From NCBI GenBank assembly GCA_030533445.1, contig CM060070.1:47700385-47764384 (forward strand): a DNA stretch of 64,000 nucleotides. Reading direction: 5' to 3'. The DNA comes from Cyprinodon diabolis (taxonomy: Eukaryota; Chordata; Actinopteri; Cyprinodontiformes; Cyprinodontidae). The position numbers and the translations under genes are program-made. Positions 47,001 to 58,035 of the stretch are shown here, piece after piece. A model generated the notes under the pieces. The model saw nothing but the letters and a program-made list of their open reading frames with translations. It had not been told where the DNA came from and did no database searches. Within the stretch, counting starts at the first letter, position 1; every line of letters starts with the position of its first letter.

Positions 47001-50000
47001 TGAGAGGCTGCAGGTTGGAAGGTAAGCGGAGGCATCAGGCGGTACCGCCTGAGGGGTTCTGGCTTGCTTCTGTCTCCAAACTCCAGTGGCTCATTCTACG
47101 TTCAGACCGCAGCTAGAAGCAGCTAGTCTACATGTAAAGTCAATGGTTGACGCGCATCAAGGTGCAGCAACAGGTCCTGCAGCGTCTATAGCAGCAGGAG
47201 CAGCGACCACTACTTCCAGCCGCCACCAACAGGAGGGGAAAACCCCCAAGAGGCGAGCGGGCCTGAGGCAGCTGCTGCTGGGGATTCCCAGTGACAGCGC
47301 AGCGCCGGTATGTGGGGGTCTGAGCGGCTCCCACAGAGAAATAATCTTTGAAGGCAGGATGGTAATCTGGATGAACTGACTGCACAGACCATGTTTTCAG
47401 GAGGACTTTCTCACTTCAACATAGATTCTAACTACTTTTTACCCGCTGATCACAGCTAATATAGCAAAGCTGCTCTCTGGCATCGAACACAGGAGCAGCA
47501 GAAGCATCAGACACATCTGGACACATTTTACTGGACGTCTGACCTTAATGTGGATCAGAGATGAAGCAGCAGAAGCTGCTTTGATGCTCAAAGCGCTTAC
47601 GGTCTGAACATCAGAAATCACTCAGTCCAGGGTTCGGACTCACTGAAGCTCTGCTTCCTCGTCTCAGAGCTGCACCTCACTGACTGTCGTCTTCTGGAGA
47701 AGTGTGGAGACCCAGAAGGAAGCCTTGTAGAGCTGGTGTCGGCGCTGAAGATCCCGTCCCTCCATAGCCTGGGTCTGGCCCAGAACCGACTGGGTAAGAA
47801 CCCTCAGCTTCTTTCACCCACAGGCTGCAGGAACTGGCTCCAACACGTTAACGGCTAGGCGGTACAAAGTTCAACCAGGAAACAGAATCAGCTTAGTTAG
47901 AACAGTCTGGTTTAGACCAGTCTTATGTTCTGATCTCCCAGATAATGCATTTCTTGCACCATGTTTTTTCTCCCACACTGTTCACATTTAATAACTGCTG
48001 CACTTTAAGGGATGGAAAAGTTCACTTCACTGTTTGAGAAGCTGCACTAATTTCATCTTTTATACACTGGAAAAATGACAATGAAATTTGTCTAAGTTTG
48101 GTTTAGTCCAGTTTGGTTTAGTCCAGTTTGGTTTAATCTAGTTTGGTTTATCCAGTTTGGTTTAGCCCAGTTTGGTTTAATCCAGTTTGGTTTAGTCCAG
48201 TTTGGTTTAATCTAGTTTGGTTTAGTCCAGTTTGGTTTAATCCAGTTTGGTTTAGTCCAGTTTGGTTTAATCTAGTTTGGTTTAGTCCAGTTTGGTTTAA
48301 TCCAGTTTGGTTTAGTACAGTTTGGTTTAATCCAGTTTGGTTTAATCTAGTTTGGTTTAGTCCAGTTTGGTTTAATCCAGTTTGGTTAGGTCCAGTTTGG
48401 TTTAGTCCAGTTTGGTTTAATCTAGTTTGGTTTAGTCCAGTTCGGTTGAATCTAGTTTAGATTAGTCCAGTTTGGTTTAGTCCAGTTTTGTTGAATCTAG
48501 TTTAGATTAGTCCAGTTTGGTTTAGTCTAGTTTGGTTTAGTCTAGTTTGGTTTAGTCTAGTTTGGTTTAGTCTAGTTTGGTTTAGTCTAGTTTGGTTTAG
48601 TCCAGTTTGGTTGAATCTAGTTTAGATTAGTCCAGTTTGGTTTAGTCCAGTTTTGTTGAATCTAGTTTAGATTAGTCCAGTTTGGTTTAGTCCAGTTTTG
48701 TTGAATCTAGTTTAGATTAGTCCAGTTTGGTTTAATCTAGTTTGGTTTAATCTAGTTTGGTTTAGTCTAGTTTGGTTTAGTCTAGTTTGGTTTAGTCCAG
48801 TTTGGTTGAATCTAGTTTAGATTAGTCCAGTTTGGTTTAGTCCAGTTTGGTTGAATCTAGTTTGGTTTAATCTAGTTTGGTTTAGTCCAGTTTGGTTTAG
48901 TACAGTTTGGTTTAGTCTAGTTTGGTTTAGTCTAGTTTGGTTTAGTACAGTTTGGTTGAATCTAGTTTGGTTTAATCTAGTTTGGTTTAGTCCAGTTTGG
49001 TTTAGTACAGTTTGGTTTAGTACAGTTTGGTTTAGTACAGTTTGGTTTAGTCTAGTTTGGTTTAGTCTAGTTTGGTTTAGTCTAGTTTGGTTTAGTCCAG
49101 TTTGGTTGAATCTAGTTTAGATTAGTCCAGTTTGGTTTAGTACAGTTTGGTTGAATCTAGTTTGGTTTAATCTAGTTTGGTTTAGTCCAGTTTGGTTTAG
49201 TACAGTTTGGTTGAATCTAGTTTGGTTGAATCTAGTTTGCTTTAAACCAGTTTGGTGTAGACCAGTTTAATCTAAATGATTTAAGCTTGAACTAATAAAA
49301 ATTAATATAAGGGCAAATCTTGTCCTCCATTGGCAGATCGTCTTATTTCGCTTCTCAGATTTTAGGATTTCTGGACCTCATTTTACAACCTTCTGTGTTT
49401 AACGGATTTTCACAGCATGGATTTGTTCTTGTTCCACAGCTAAGAATGTGTGCGAGCTGGCAGAGCTGTTCTGTGGAGCGTCGCAGAGCTCACTGAGGCT
49501 GCTGGACATCAGGTGAGGTTTCCATCAGATAGGAGTCAGAACCTGCTCTGAATCAGTAGCTTCATGGTTCATTAGCGCCGCGCTGCCAAGCGCTCTTTTA
49601 TTTATAGAGTTTATTATTTTTTCCCGTTTTTTTCTTGGCTTTTTGGAGGTCATAAAATATGCAAGAACTCATCAGACTTTGAGGTAAATTGTCCCCTGAT
49701 GAAAAATGTCAGTATTTTAAAGTAATTATAAATGGGCGTGGCCAAACTGCTCCACAGCGCCCCCTAAAGTGAGACTGGGAAAGCCTTAAATCAGAGAGAA
49801 TGGACATTTGGCATGTAGGTTAAAGAGGTATGGCACTACGCTCTAAACGCCACAGGAAGTGTGTTTATGGGTGAAAAAGACCAAACCTTTGGGTCCTGGT
49901 TCCTGAGATGTGTCCATTTCTTCTGCAGGTCCAATTTTATTCAGCCTGCTGACCTGCTACGGTTTGCTGACAGACTGAGGGTTCATCGCCCCCCCCACAG

Positions 50001-50148
50001 ACTGACCCTTGACCTGAGGAAGAACCCGGGAGACCGAGACCCTGAGACATGGAGCGCCGCGCTGCAGAGCCTTCAGCCTTTCAGTCATCCGCTGGTGGAA
50101 GGCTGGTTGTCCACCGACACCATGGCAGACCACGTTAGCAACATGTGA
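35067..50148 (+). CDS. lrrc41: Leucine-rich repeat-containing protein 41 (Elongin BC-box receptor), 10 coding exons
   Basis: LRRC41/MUF1 binds Elongin B/C and Cullin-RING ligases as a substrate receptor. Exons: 35067-35160, 37781-37870, 39373-39431, 39504-40266, 45942-46169, 46274-46438, 46923-47021, 47668-47793, 49440-49512, 49929-50148 (TGA). Borders are GT-AG and phases join, giving 638 codons plus stop; human LRRC41 is about 812, with a longer low-complexity middle. The N-terminal [14 protein letters not shown] and [20 protein letters not shown] form the BC-box-like region. The large exon 4 has a basic/acidic linker ([10 protein letters not shown]), and exons 5-10 encode leucine-rich repeats. 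The C-terminus [10 protein letters not shown] resembles the mammalian end. RAD54L is the human neighbour. The start codon is the first in-frame ATG but is uncertain, since an upstream exon is possible. Confidence 0.9.
35170..35486. repeat. 33-bp minisatellite in lrrc41 intron 1
   Basis: About 9.5 copies of a 33-bp unit (CTAAAGGCTAGCCTTCAGCA then GCTACAGATGAAG). It begins about 10 bases after the exon 1 donor (35161). Since 33 is divisible by 3, it gives a chance open frame of [11 protein letters not shown] units. Confidence 0.95.
35590..35745 (+). repeat. Dispersed repeat ending AAAATCTGTCTAAGT
   Basis: The segment TTTTTCAAGGCTGCACTTT to AAAATCTGTCTAAGTCTAT recurs at 52775-52895 and, shortened, at 36650-36752; 48000-48095 is a weaker match. 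Several copies with a common 3' end suggest a retroposed family. It lies in lrrc41 intron 1. Confidence 0.5.
36890..37642. repeat. 37-bp minisatellite in lrrc41 intron 1
   Basis: About 20 copies of a 37-bp unit containing GCCTCTGGAGGCTAGCCTTA and GCCAGCCGCAGCC, with several shortened units lacking GCAGCC. The unit contains the near-palindromes GCCTCTGGAGGC and GGCTAGCC. It ends about 140 bases before the exon 2 acceptor. Confidence 0.95.
37876..39198. repeat. GGAT/GGATGAT simple-sequence array, 1.3 kb
   Basis: An irregular mix of GGAT tetramers and GAT trimers fills most of lrrc41 intron 2, starting within about 6 bases of the donor (37871). The minus strand stays open for 474 codons of Ser/Ile/His/Pro because the motif lacks stops; this is not a gene. 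Confidence 0.97.
40437..40818. repeat. 22-bp minisatellite in lrrc41 intron 4
   Basis: About 17 copies of CGTGCACGAGCCCATTTCTC plus CT, with CACGAG/CATGAG/CAGGAG and CCTCG/CCCCG variants. It starts about 170 bases into the intron. Confidence 0.95.
41737..41976. mobile_element. Nonautonomous DNA transposon, copy B (partial)
   Basis: It shares the GGTAATCTGGATGAACTGAC segment with 1975-2090 and 47357-47465, and ends in GCTGCTTCAGGTGTGAAC, the inverse of the family's left end. Another element (41987-42372) has inserted at its right terminus. It lies in lrrc41 intron 4. Confidence 0.55.
41987..42372. mobile_element. Nonautonomous DNA element flanked by a 10-bp direct repeat
   Basis: AGGTGTGAAC occurs directly on both sides (41977-41986 and 42373-42382), and the element has short inverted ends (GGGACCAGAC versus TCTGGTCACC). 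The repeat suggests a hAT-like target duplication of 8-10 bp. No coding capacity; poly-C and poly-A runs near 42310. Confidence 0.6.
42593..43304. mobile_element. hAT MITE with 8-bp target duplication (712 bp)
   Basis: Termini TAGGGATGCACGATAT and ATATCGTGCATCACTA are inverted with one mismatch. ATTTATTT lies directly on each side (42585-42592 and 43305-43312). Internal near-palindromic CCGATATC stretches; no transposase. It lies in lrrc41 intron 4. Confidence 0.9.
43455..43884. mobile_element. piggyBac-type MITE (TTAA target, long inverted repeats)
   Basis: Flanked by TTAA at 43451-43454 and 43885-43888. The first and last roughly 105 bases are inverted copies (CCATCATGTTCTACTC versus GAGTAGAACATGATGG). 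No coding capacity. TTAA duplication suggests piggyBac mobilisation, which is inference. lrrc41 intron 4. Confidence 0.75.
44235..44471. mobile_element. MITE with CACTGCAAAAAAT termini and TA duplication
   Basis: The ends CACTGCAAAAAAT and ATTTTTTGCAGTG are inverted, with TA on each side (44233-44234 and 44472-44473). 237 bp, noncoding. lrrc41 intron 4. Confidence 0.75.
44717..45917 (-). mobile_element. CR1/L2-type LINE, 5'-truncated, ending 25 bp before lrrc41 exon 5
   Basis: On the minus strand: RT motif A ([14 protein letters not shown], 5'-truncated near 45917), [23 protein letters not shown] and [20 protein letters not shown], finishing NALPPPIR and LFSLAYPS. A (TAA)n-type 3' tail lies at about 44717-44730. 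Several frame changes (around 45300 and 45700) make it a dead copy. It is a different family from the L2-like fragments elsewhere in the window. Confidence 0.85.
47100..47609. mobile_element. Nonautonomous DNA transposon, copy C (510 bp)
   Basis: Ends GTTCAGACC (47100-47108) and GGTCTGAAC (47601-47609) are exact inverses. The interior shares segments with copies A (1628-2215) and B (41737-41976). Noncoding; lrrc41 intron 7. Confidence 0.7.
48093..49265. repeat. 15-bp minisatellite in lrrc41 intron 8
   Basis: About 78 units of TTTAGTCCAGTTTGG with TCTAG, ACAG, AATC and GATTAG variants. The array yields long chance frames ([10 protein letters not shown]) because 15 is divisible by 3. It ends about 175 bases before exon 9. 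Confidence 0.95.
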
Positions 50149-50213
50149 GGGGGGGGGAGCTTCCCAGGAAAAAAAAACATCATTCCATGTTTGTTTTGAC
50201 ATTTGAATGTTTC

Positions 50214-50222
50214 TTTATTAAA
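50214..50222. terminator. Overlapping bidirectional polyadenylation signals
   Basis: TTTATTAAA carries ATTAAA on the + strand (50217-50222), 69 bases after the lrrc41 stop, and AATAAA on the - strand (50214-50219), usable by the opposing arhgap39 transcript. Convergent genes appear to share this 9-bp site. Confidence 0.5.
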
Positions 50223-51996
50223 GCCACGTCTGTTAGAGCCTCTGAAACGCGTGTTTGTGACAGTAAGGTGACATGTTAGACAACAAGCATCGACACAACC
50301 AGCAGCTCATCCTACGTACAAAGCAAGTAGAAAAAAGGATCCAAAAGACGGCTTAAAAACAACTTTTTAGTTCCTGTTTAAAGCTAATATTAAAGATCTG
50401 TTAAATTAGAAACTCTCCTGCTTTTCTTCACCTGGTCTGAATACGCTGGAGCTGAAGACGGAGGCTGATTGGTTGATTGATTAGTCAGTCTGAACACAAC
50501 AGAACCAGCTAACAGACCAAACAGGAGAGAAGATCAGGTCACCGACCCAGAGGGAGGTTGGTTTGGCCTTCAGCCGGTCATGGGTGACGATAACAAACAC
50601 ACAACAGACTATGTTTACGGTCCAGGACGTCAGAGCGAACCCTGAAATAAATAGCAATAAATTAAATCATTTATAAAAGACGGTTAAAAAAACAAACTGT
50701 TAAATATAGAAAAGATCGGAACCAAACGGGTCGGTTTACTCAGACGGGACGGACAGATGGGCTGATCACTAGTGAGCTGATGGCCCCTCTGCGCCCACAG
50801 GTGGGGGGGGCAGTGTTGTCATCGTTGCTTGTCTGCGGTTCTGGGCGCACTGGTCCTAGTTGATGGACAGCACCGTTTGTTCAGAGGTTTCCTCCACAGA
50901 ACCTGAAGCCGACTGTGGAGGCAGAGGCATCAGCAACGAGTCGCCGGTAAGAACCCAGCCCCCGCAGGCCGGGTCAGATGAGCATCCCCCCATCAGATCA
51001 GCATACCCATAGTCAATACGTATGACGTCAGATTTACATACGTGTATGCTAGTCAGCATTCCCTGTTCATCCCTTTAATTGATTCCTTTAGTTTAGTACA
51101 CTAAATACATTTTAAACTACGTCAGCGGGCGCATATCGCTTTAGTCAGGCACTAAAAAACTATTTAAGGTCAGATACGGGAAGGTCATACACTTCAAAAA
51201 ACAACAAAAGTAAGTAAATAAATATTTTTTGGTACACGACTAAAGGGATACACGCCTGTTGAGGTAGTTTAAAGTCAATTTTTCGTACACATGCTGGTCT
51301 GACACTTATAGTGGCGGACCAGTATATGCGTATGCTGGTCTGACGTGTTGGGGATGCGTAGTGACTATGGTTATGCTGGTCTGACAGAACAGCGGCCTGC
51401 AGGCCATGTAGATGAAAGAATCGGGACCAAACTAGAAGCTGCTGAGATAGAATGAGGTTCTGGTTCAGAAAGCTCTAGAAACGTTACGAGGATGAGATCA
51501 TGGATAATTTCAACCCGTTTAAAGGGATTTAACTCAAACACCTGAAGCTGCCCCCAACAGGAGCATCCAGAGCCCAGACGTCCAACCGAACCTCCTTTAG
51601 AACCGCCTCCACGCTGTCGTCCGTGTCCAGGACAGGCATGAGGCCATGTTCACTTCCTGCTTCACCAATGCACTGGTTGATCCATCCCACTGAGGAGCAG
51701 CAGGTGGCGCCCTGCTGCTCCTCAGTGGGATGGACGTTTGGCCGCCCGCCCCTCTGAACCATGGAGGAGGTTCCTGCAGCTGAATGTGGTTACATGGGAT
51801 GTGAAGGCACACCCAGCACCGCCATGTTCCCACATCTCCAGTCTAAGGTTAGAGTTTCTGTAGGTGACATCACAGCCGCACCAACAGAAACAGAAACAAA
51901 GCAGCCACATTAGAACCAAGGCTGTTTCTGTCCTCACAAAGTAAACATGAATCCTCTGCAGCAACAGTTAATGATGGAGTCCTGCGCTGTGTGTGT

Positions 51997-52027
<31 letters not shown>

Positions 52028-52062
52028 GTGATGGAGCAGGTTAAAGGCCTGGGGGGGGGGGG
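50223..52062 (-). other. Probable arhgap39 3' UTR with a MITE and simple repeats
   Basis: From the arhgap39 stop (52063) to the minus-strand AATAAA at 50214 is about 1.85 kb without a clear host exon. It holds a MITE at 50991-51390, an inverted pair CCATCCCACTGAGGAGCAGC/GCTGCTCCTCAGTGGGATGG around 51683-51733, and GT/poly-G runs at about 51990-52061. A minus-strand open frame at 50856-51059 ending VEETSEQTVLSIN is unrecognised. Confidence 0.45.
50991..51390. mobile_element. MITE, copy 2 (related to 4952-5343)
   Basis: CAGCATACCCATAGTCA near the left end is the inverse of TGACTATGGTTATGCTG at the right, followed by GTCTGACAGAAC. The interior (ACTAAAGGGATACACGCC, GAGGTAGTTTAA) matches copy 1. 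The outermost left terminus is decayed. Confidence 0.6.
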
Positions 52063-52275
<213 letters not shown>

Positions 52276-52369
52276 TCACTAAAGCTAAGCTATTCCAGCA
52301 TCTCAGCAAAGCTAAAGACATCCGAAATACAAACCATCATCTATAAAGTAGAAGTATAGATACTGCAGT

Positions 52370-52719
52370 TTAAAAAAACTCTGGCAAAAGTTGAAGTATC
52401 AACTGGACCTCTTTACTCAAGTAAAAGTGATTATTATTTTAGATAAAATAAATAGAAATGTCCAAAAATGGCATCCTGTGCTATCCATCAGTAGTTAAAA
52501 GTCAAAGGTCAGCAAATGCTAATTCTGCCTGTTAAACAATGACAGCGTAATTGTCGCTGTCTGATCCGAAGCCTCAATTAGAGCTTTTCAACAGGCTTTC
52601 GAAAAACTTTGATAATTTTTCTGCTGTATTACTATATTACCGTTTATATATATATACATATAAACACTTTTACAATTTCATCTTTTTTAAAAGTGCAGCC
52701 TTGAAAAATAGTAAAAAAA

Positions 52720-52765
<46 letters not shown>

Positions 52766-53539
52766 TTTTTTTAACTATTTTTCAAGGCTGCACTTTAAAA
52801 AAAGATGAAATTGTCCAGAGTGCCGTTTTCAAACAAATTTTCTTTTTGTTTTACACTGGTGTAAACAAAATGACTAATAAAATCTGTCTAAGTAATATAA
52901 CAGATTTTTTTAGAATAAAAATCTAGCAGATGTGCATAATCAAAAAATAACAGAAATACAATTATAGAGCAGTCAGTATGATAAGAAAGCCCACAATGTT
53001 TCTGAATAAATACATTATTGTATGAGTTAAGTTCTGATCCCTTTTTGTCTCTTTCCTTGTAAGTGTGAAATGTCCCATGCTCCTGAATGCACCATAGCTA
53101 TCTGACGCTCGTGAATGCATCACACTGGTCTGTTTAGATGCATGTCTGATTTTCTGCTGAAGACAAAGCTTTGCAGTTTCCAAACTCACGCCGGCTTCAC
53201 TGTTTATTGTTGTGTGTGAATAACAAGAGACTAGAACAGATAAATCAGCCGTACCTCGGTTAAAATCCTTGGAGTTAATGTTGTTCATAACACCTGTACT
53301 TTTGTAAATTGATCTGCCAAATAACCACAATTTATTGCCCACGAGAGCAATATTTAAACGTTTTTATATCATTAATGTAAAAACAATAGCTCCATTGGTC
53401 ATATTTTAATCCGTTATCCTCGTTGATATGCGGTTGTACAGAGCGAGACGCGCCCCTGCGACTGGGATGCATATCTAGGCAGGGATGCACTTTTCAGCAT
53501 AACCCCGGACCGCGGTCTGCTAATCCCTGACCTCTGCAT
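52370..53539. repeat. Composite repeat region left of the L1-like LINE
   Basis: 52370-52560 has a CTTTTGAAGTA/ACTCAAGTAAAAGT-type sequence whose inverse-like counterpart (ACTTAAGTACAGTAATGAAG) lies at 60690-60735, on the other side of the LINE. This suggests one older DNA element split by later insertions. 52655-52812 is an inverted repeat around (TA)n. I see no exon here. Confidence 0.4.
52655..52812. repeat. Large inverted repeat with (TA)n centre
   Basis: The arms CATCTTTTTTAAAAGTGCAG... (about 52670-52730) and its inverse (about 52750-52812) match over about 60 bp around a TA run, the right arm being the dispersed repeat also seen at 35590. It could extrude as a cruciform. Confidence 0.75.
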
Positions 53540-53799
53540 TAAACTGAAACCAAGGCTTCCGGCCGAAACATCGCCAAGATGGCAGCACGTTAGGAGCGCT
53601 CCCGTCAAAACCCCAGCAAATTCTCCTAAAGCCCCATTTCAGAAGAAGTACTATTTCAAGATTGTTCATACAAAGGTGGCTAAGCTCTCCCTACGCAACT
53701 TATTTGGAGGTGGGAAGATAAATATACTGTTCAAGCCCGGTAGCTGAAGCTAAAGCTAACTAGCACCTCGTTAGCATCTTGCTCGCCGAGATTAAAGCC

Positions 53800-54675
53800 A
53801 TGGCTGATCTAGATGTAATCCTCCGGGAACTCCGAGGATTTCGGCAGGAAAACAACGAAAAGCTAGAGACTATTAAAGACGAGATTTCCAAAATAAACAC
53901 AAGACTGGACGAAGCAGAGAACCGAATAGAACAAGCCGAGGAGCGGATCCAAACTACAGAAGACGTAGTGACGGAGATGCTAAAGCTACATATGAAGCTA
54001 GAAGATAGGCTAACAGACTTGGAGAGCCGCTCCAGACGAGACAATATAAGGATATACGGCGTGTGCGAGGGCGCGGAAAAGGACTCAACTATGGCATCAT
54101 TCGTAGAAAAGCTACTACGTGAGGGTCTACAGTTATCCGAGGAGGAGGTGCCGGATCTTCATATCGAGAGGGCGCACCGCTCCCTCGGACCGCGGCCACC
54201 AGCGGGGGCACCGCCACGCTCCATCATAGTGAAGTTCGGGAGTTTTAAGTCCAAAGACTCTCTGCTCCGCAAAGCTTGGCAGATGAAGGGGTTTAAATGG
54301 ATGGACAAACACGTAAACCTGGACCACGACTACCCATTGCGCATTATTAATAAACGAAGAGAATACGCTGGGGTCCGCAGGGTTTTGAAAGAGAATAAAG
54401 TCCAGTTTCAGACCCTATTTCCTGCCAGGCTGCAGGTAAAATACACAGACGAGATCGAAGTATATGACTCTGCGGCAGATGACCTGAGGAGGAGAGGGTA
54501 CGCTGTTAAAACTACGAAAGCACCGGAGTCTCTCATGGAGCGGATAAAGCAGTTGACTTGGACGAGAACGGACCGGTCCACAACCAGGAGCGCGCCTGAT
54601 CCCGTCAAAGACGCAAGTTACAAGGAGAAGCTTCGCGCATTCAGGCGGCCTTCACCAGGTTCTTCTGTGGAGTGA
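53800..54675 (+). CDS. L1/Tx1 LINE ORF1 protein, intact
   Basis: 291 codons from the ATG at 53800 (MADLDVILREL). A long heptad-like coiled coil occupies about residues 8-80 (ISKINTRLDEAENRIEQAEE), followed by SRRDNIRIYGV, the start of the RRM-like domain of L1 ORF1p, ERAHRSLGPRPP, and a C-terminal domain. It is the RNA-binding chaperone of the retrotransposon particle. No frameshift or stop is seen, in contrast to ORF2. Confidence 0.85.
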   Translation: MADLDVILRELRGFRQENNEKLETIKDEISKINTRLDEAENRIEQAEERIQTTEDVVTEMLKLHMKLEDRLTDLESRSRRDNIRIYGVCEGAEKDSTMASFVEKLLREGLQLSEEEVPDLHIERAHRSLGPRPPAGAPPRSIIVKFGSFKSKDSLLRKAWQMKGFKWMDKHVNLDHDYPLRIINKRREYAGVRRVLKENKVQFQTLFPARLQVKYTDEIEVYDSAADDLRRRGYAVKTTKAPESLMERIKQLTWTRTDRSTTRSAPDPVKDASYKEKLRAFRRPSPGSSVE

Positions 54676-57600
54676 GGACTTGGGCTTTGGTTTATTTTAA
54701 TTTTCTTTATTGCAATTAACCATTGATTTAAAATTCGGTAATGCTAAAAGGAGAGTGGGTGAGTAAGCTGTGAACTTTCTTATAGGGGTTTTGAGGGTTA
54801 ACTTCAATATACGGTTGTAGCCACCAAGCACCACCTTCACCGATACAGGAGGAGGGTTTGTGCTTTAGCGCCCATCAGGGTAATTAGGGTCTATAGATCA
54901 GACCCCTGCACAGGGAGTCCCATTTTGGTGTTCTGTTGTTATTTGTTTGTTAATGGTATGTTTTGTCCATTTCTTTGTTCATCCTCTGCTGTTGTGTGCA
55001 GAGATGGGGAAGCTTGCCACATCGTTTATTAAGTTGTCCACTTATATATTTAGATGCAAGACAGGCCGATAAGATTTGTCTCACTTAATATAAATGGTGT
55101 ACTCAACCCAATCAAACGTTGGAAAATGTTGTCTCAGTTAAAAAGGGATAAAGTCCAGATAGCATTCATCCAGGAATCACATCTTGATAATATTGAACAT
55201 GCTAAACTAAATAAAATGGGATGTAAAACAGTCTATTTCTCTTCCCATAGCTCTGGAAGGCGAAGGGGGGTGGCGATTTTGTTGTCCAGTGCGGTAGATT
55301 TTGAATATATAGCTGAATACAAGGATGGCGAAGGGAGATATGTTATGATAATTGGAAAAATCCATGGTGTTCTAGTAAGTCTTTTCAATGTTTACGTACC
55401 TCCAGGCAGTGACTGGTCATTTCACAAACATGTCTTTGACATTATGACTACAAAATGTCAAGGTATTGTAATATGTGGGGGGGACTTCAATATTAGGCTA
55501 CACCCAAAAATCGATTCATCCAATGGGAAATCTGATGCTAAAAATATTAGTAAAAGAATAAATATCTTAATGAAAGAATTGGGAATTGTTGACGTATGGA
55601 GGGAAATTAATCCAACAAGCCGAGACTATACGCATTACTCCACTGCCCATAATGTATATTCTCGCATTGACTATTTCTTCATGCTTAAAAACAATATTTT
55701 TAGAGCCATTAATTGTGATGTCGGCACTAGTACACTCTCAGACCACAATCCCGTCTATTTATCACTTCAGTTGGTTAATAAGACAAGATCTACTCTTTGG
55801 AGGTTAAACGAAAATATTTTAAAAGACAGTGTAATTAAGGAAAAACTAAAACTTGAAATTAGATCGTACCTAGAGTTTAATGACAATGAAGAGGTTTCGC
55901 CGACTGTGCTGTGGGATGCTTTAAAAGCAGTAATCCGAGGTAAAATAATAGCTGTTTCTGCCACGGTAAAGAAACTTAAAAGTCAGAAACTGAAGGATCT
56001 AGAAGATAAACTTAGGCGGCTACAGAAAGAGCATTTCAAATCACTACAGGATACAATCAAAACAAAAATAGCAGAAGTAAGGAATGAAATTAATGAAATA
56101 AATACACAAGAAATCCAAAAGAAACTGCTTTTTACAAAGCAGCAGTACTATGATACAGGGGGGGAAAGCATTGGAACTACTCTCTTATAGGTTAAGAAAA
56201 CAACAAGCAGAGAGGACAATACACAAAATTAGAAATCCATTGACAAATCAAGTAGAAACCGACCCGGAGAAAATAAAACAGTGTTTTGAGGAGTACTATG
56301 AGAAATTGTATTCCCAGCCGCAATTAAGTGAGATTAACCAAATTGATACTTTTCTGTCTTCACTAAATCTACCAAGTGTCACTGATGCTCAAAATGAAAG
56401 ATTGATATCCAAAATTACTGAAGAGGAGGTTTTATCAGCTATAAAAAGACTAAAAGCAGGTAAATCCCCCGGCGCAGATGGTTACCATTCGGAATGGTAT
56501 AAAAGTATGCAGGAGGAACTGGTGCCGACATTACTGAGAGCATTTAACTGGGTAATGGAGAAAAAGGTGATTCCCTCTTCGTGGAGTGAGGCCATCATTT
56601 CTATAATTCCAAAGGAGAATAGAGATAAATTAGAGTGTGGTAATTATCGGCTAATCAGTGTTTTAAATATCGATTATAAATTGTTCACCTCCATTTTATC
56701 TAAAAGATTGGAAATAATACTGCCAGACCTCATTAACAAAGACCAGACAGGGTTTATTAGACAAAGGCAAACCCAAGACAATATTCGAAAAACCCTGCAT
56801 ATTATGAAGTATGTTAGTCAGCATAAATTGGAAACTCTGATCTTAAGCCTAGACGCTGAAAAAGCCTTTGACTCGGTACGGTGGGCCTTTTGATACTTTT
56901 GCCGCACTGTACGGCAAGCCTACGGCCAAGATCAAAGTAAATGGGGATTTGACTAACAGTTTTACTCTACAGAGAGGGTCCCGACAGGGCTGTGGCGCTT
57001 CTCCACATTTCTAGAACCCCTGGGTCAGTGGATACGACAAAGATCTGATATTAGTGGGGTTACAATGACAGCAGGAGAACAAAAACTGGCCCTATTCGCC
57101 GATGACGTGTTGATATTCCTAACACAACCAAATCAGACACTCCCCAGACTAATGACAGTACTGGAGGAATACGGATCACTCTCAGGATACAAAATTTATG
57201 TTAACAAAACCCAGATATTACGTTTAAATTTTAATCCATCCACTAGAATTAAGAACATGTACAAATGGATTTGGGACTCAGAACACATTAAATATTTGGG
57301 AGTAGTTCTGGCAAAGGATTTATCTAAATTGGTCGATGCTAACTACGGACCCATAACTTCGAAGGTAAAATCTGATTTACGGAGGTGGAACACTGTTCCC
57401 TTCTTAAACTTATACTCACGAGTGGAATCAATTAGAATGAACATTCTCCCTCGTATGCTCTACCTTTTTCAGTGTTTACCACTTAAAATACCTCAGAAAT
57501 ATTTTGATGATTGGGACAGGATGTTGGCAAAATACATATGGCAACATAAAAGAGCCAGGGTTAAATACAAAACACTTCAATTAGCTAAAGAGAAGGGGGG

Positions 57601-58035
57601 ATTGGGCCTTCCTTGCATTAAGGAATATTACTGCACTGCCCAGCTTAGACCCTTAATCTGTTTGAATTCGCCAACCTATTCTGCAGGATGGAAGGATATA
57701 GAAGTTGATATTATAAAAGATGTGCCTATCATGGCACTACTGGCAGATACTAAATTACAGAAGGCCACACCATATACTTCTGACTTTATGTATGATTCTT
57801 TGCTAAATTCCTGGAATGAAATCATTAAAAGGTGTAAACTGTGCAAACTGTCAAATATTTTGAGGTGGTGCGCTTACGACTCTGAGTTTGTGCCAAATAG
57901 ATATGATGATCGGTTTAAGAGATGGCTATCTAAGGGGTTAACAACCTATTATTCCTTCATCCACAAGGGGGCATTCTCGAGTTTTGAGACCCTACAGACT
58001 AAATATGGTTTAGGTCAAGATGATTTCTACAGGTA

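Noticed and set aside
48143..49120. [10 protein letters not shown] repeat frames
   Set aside because: Chance open frames of the 15-bp minisatellite.
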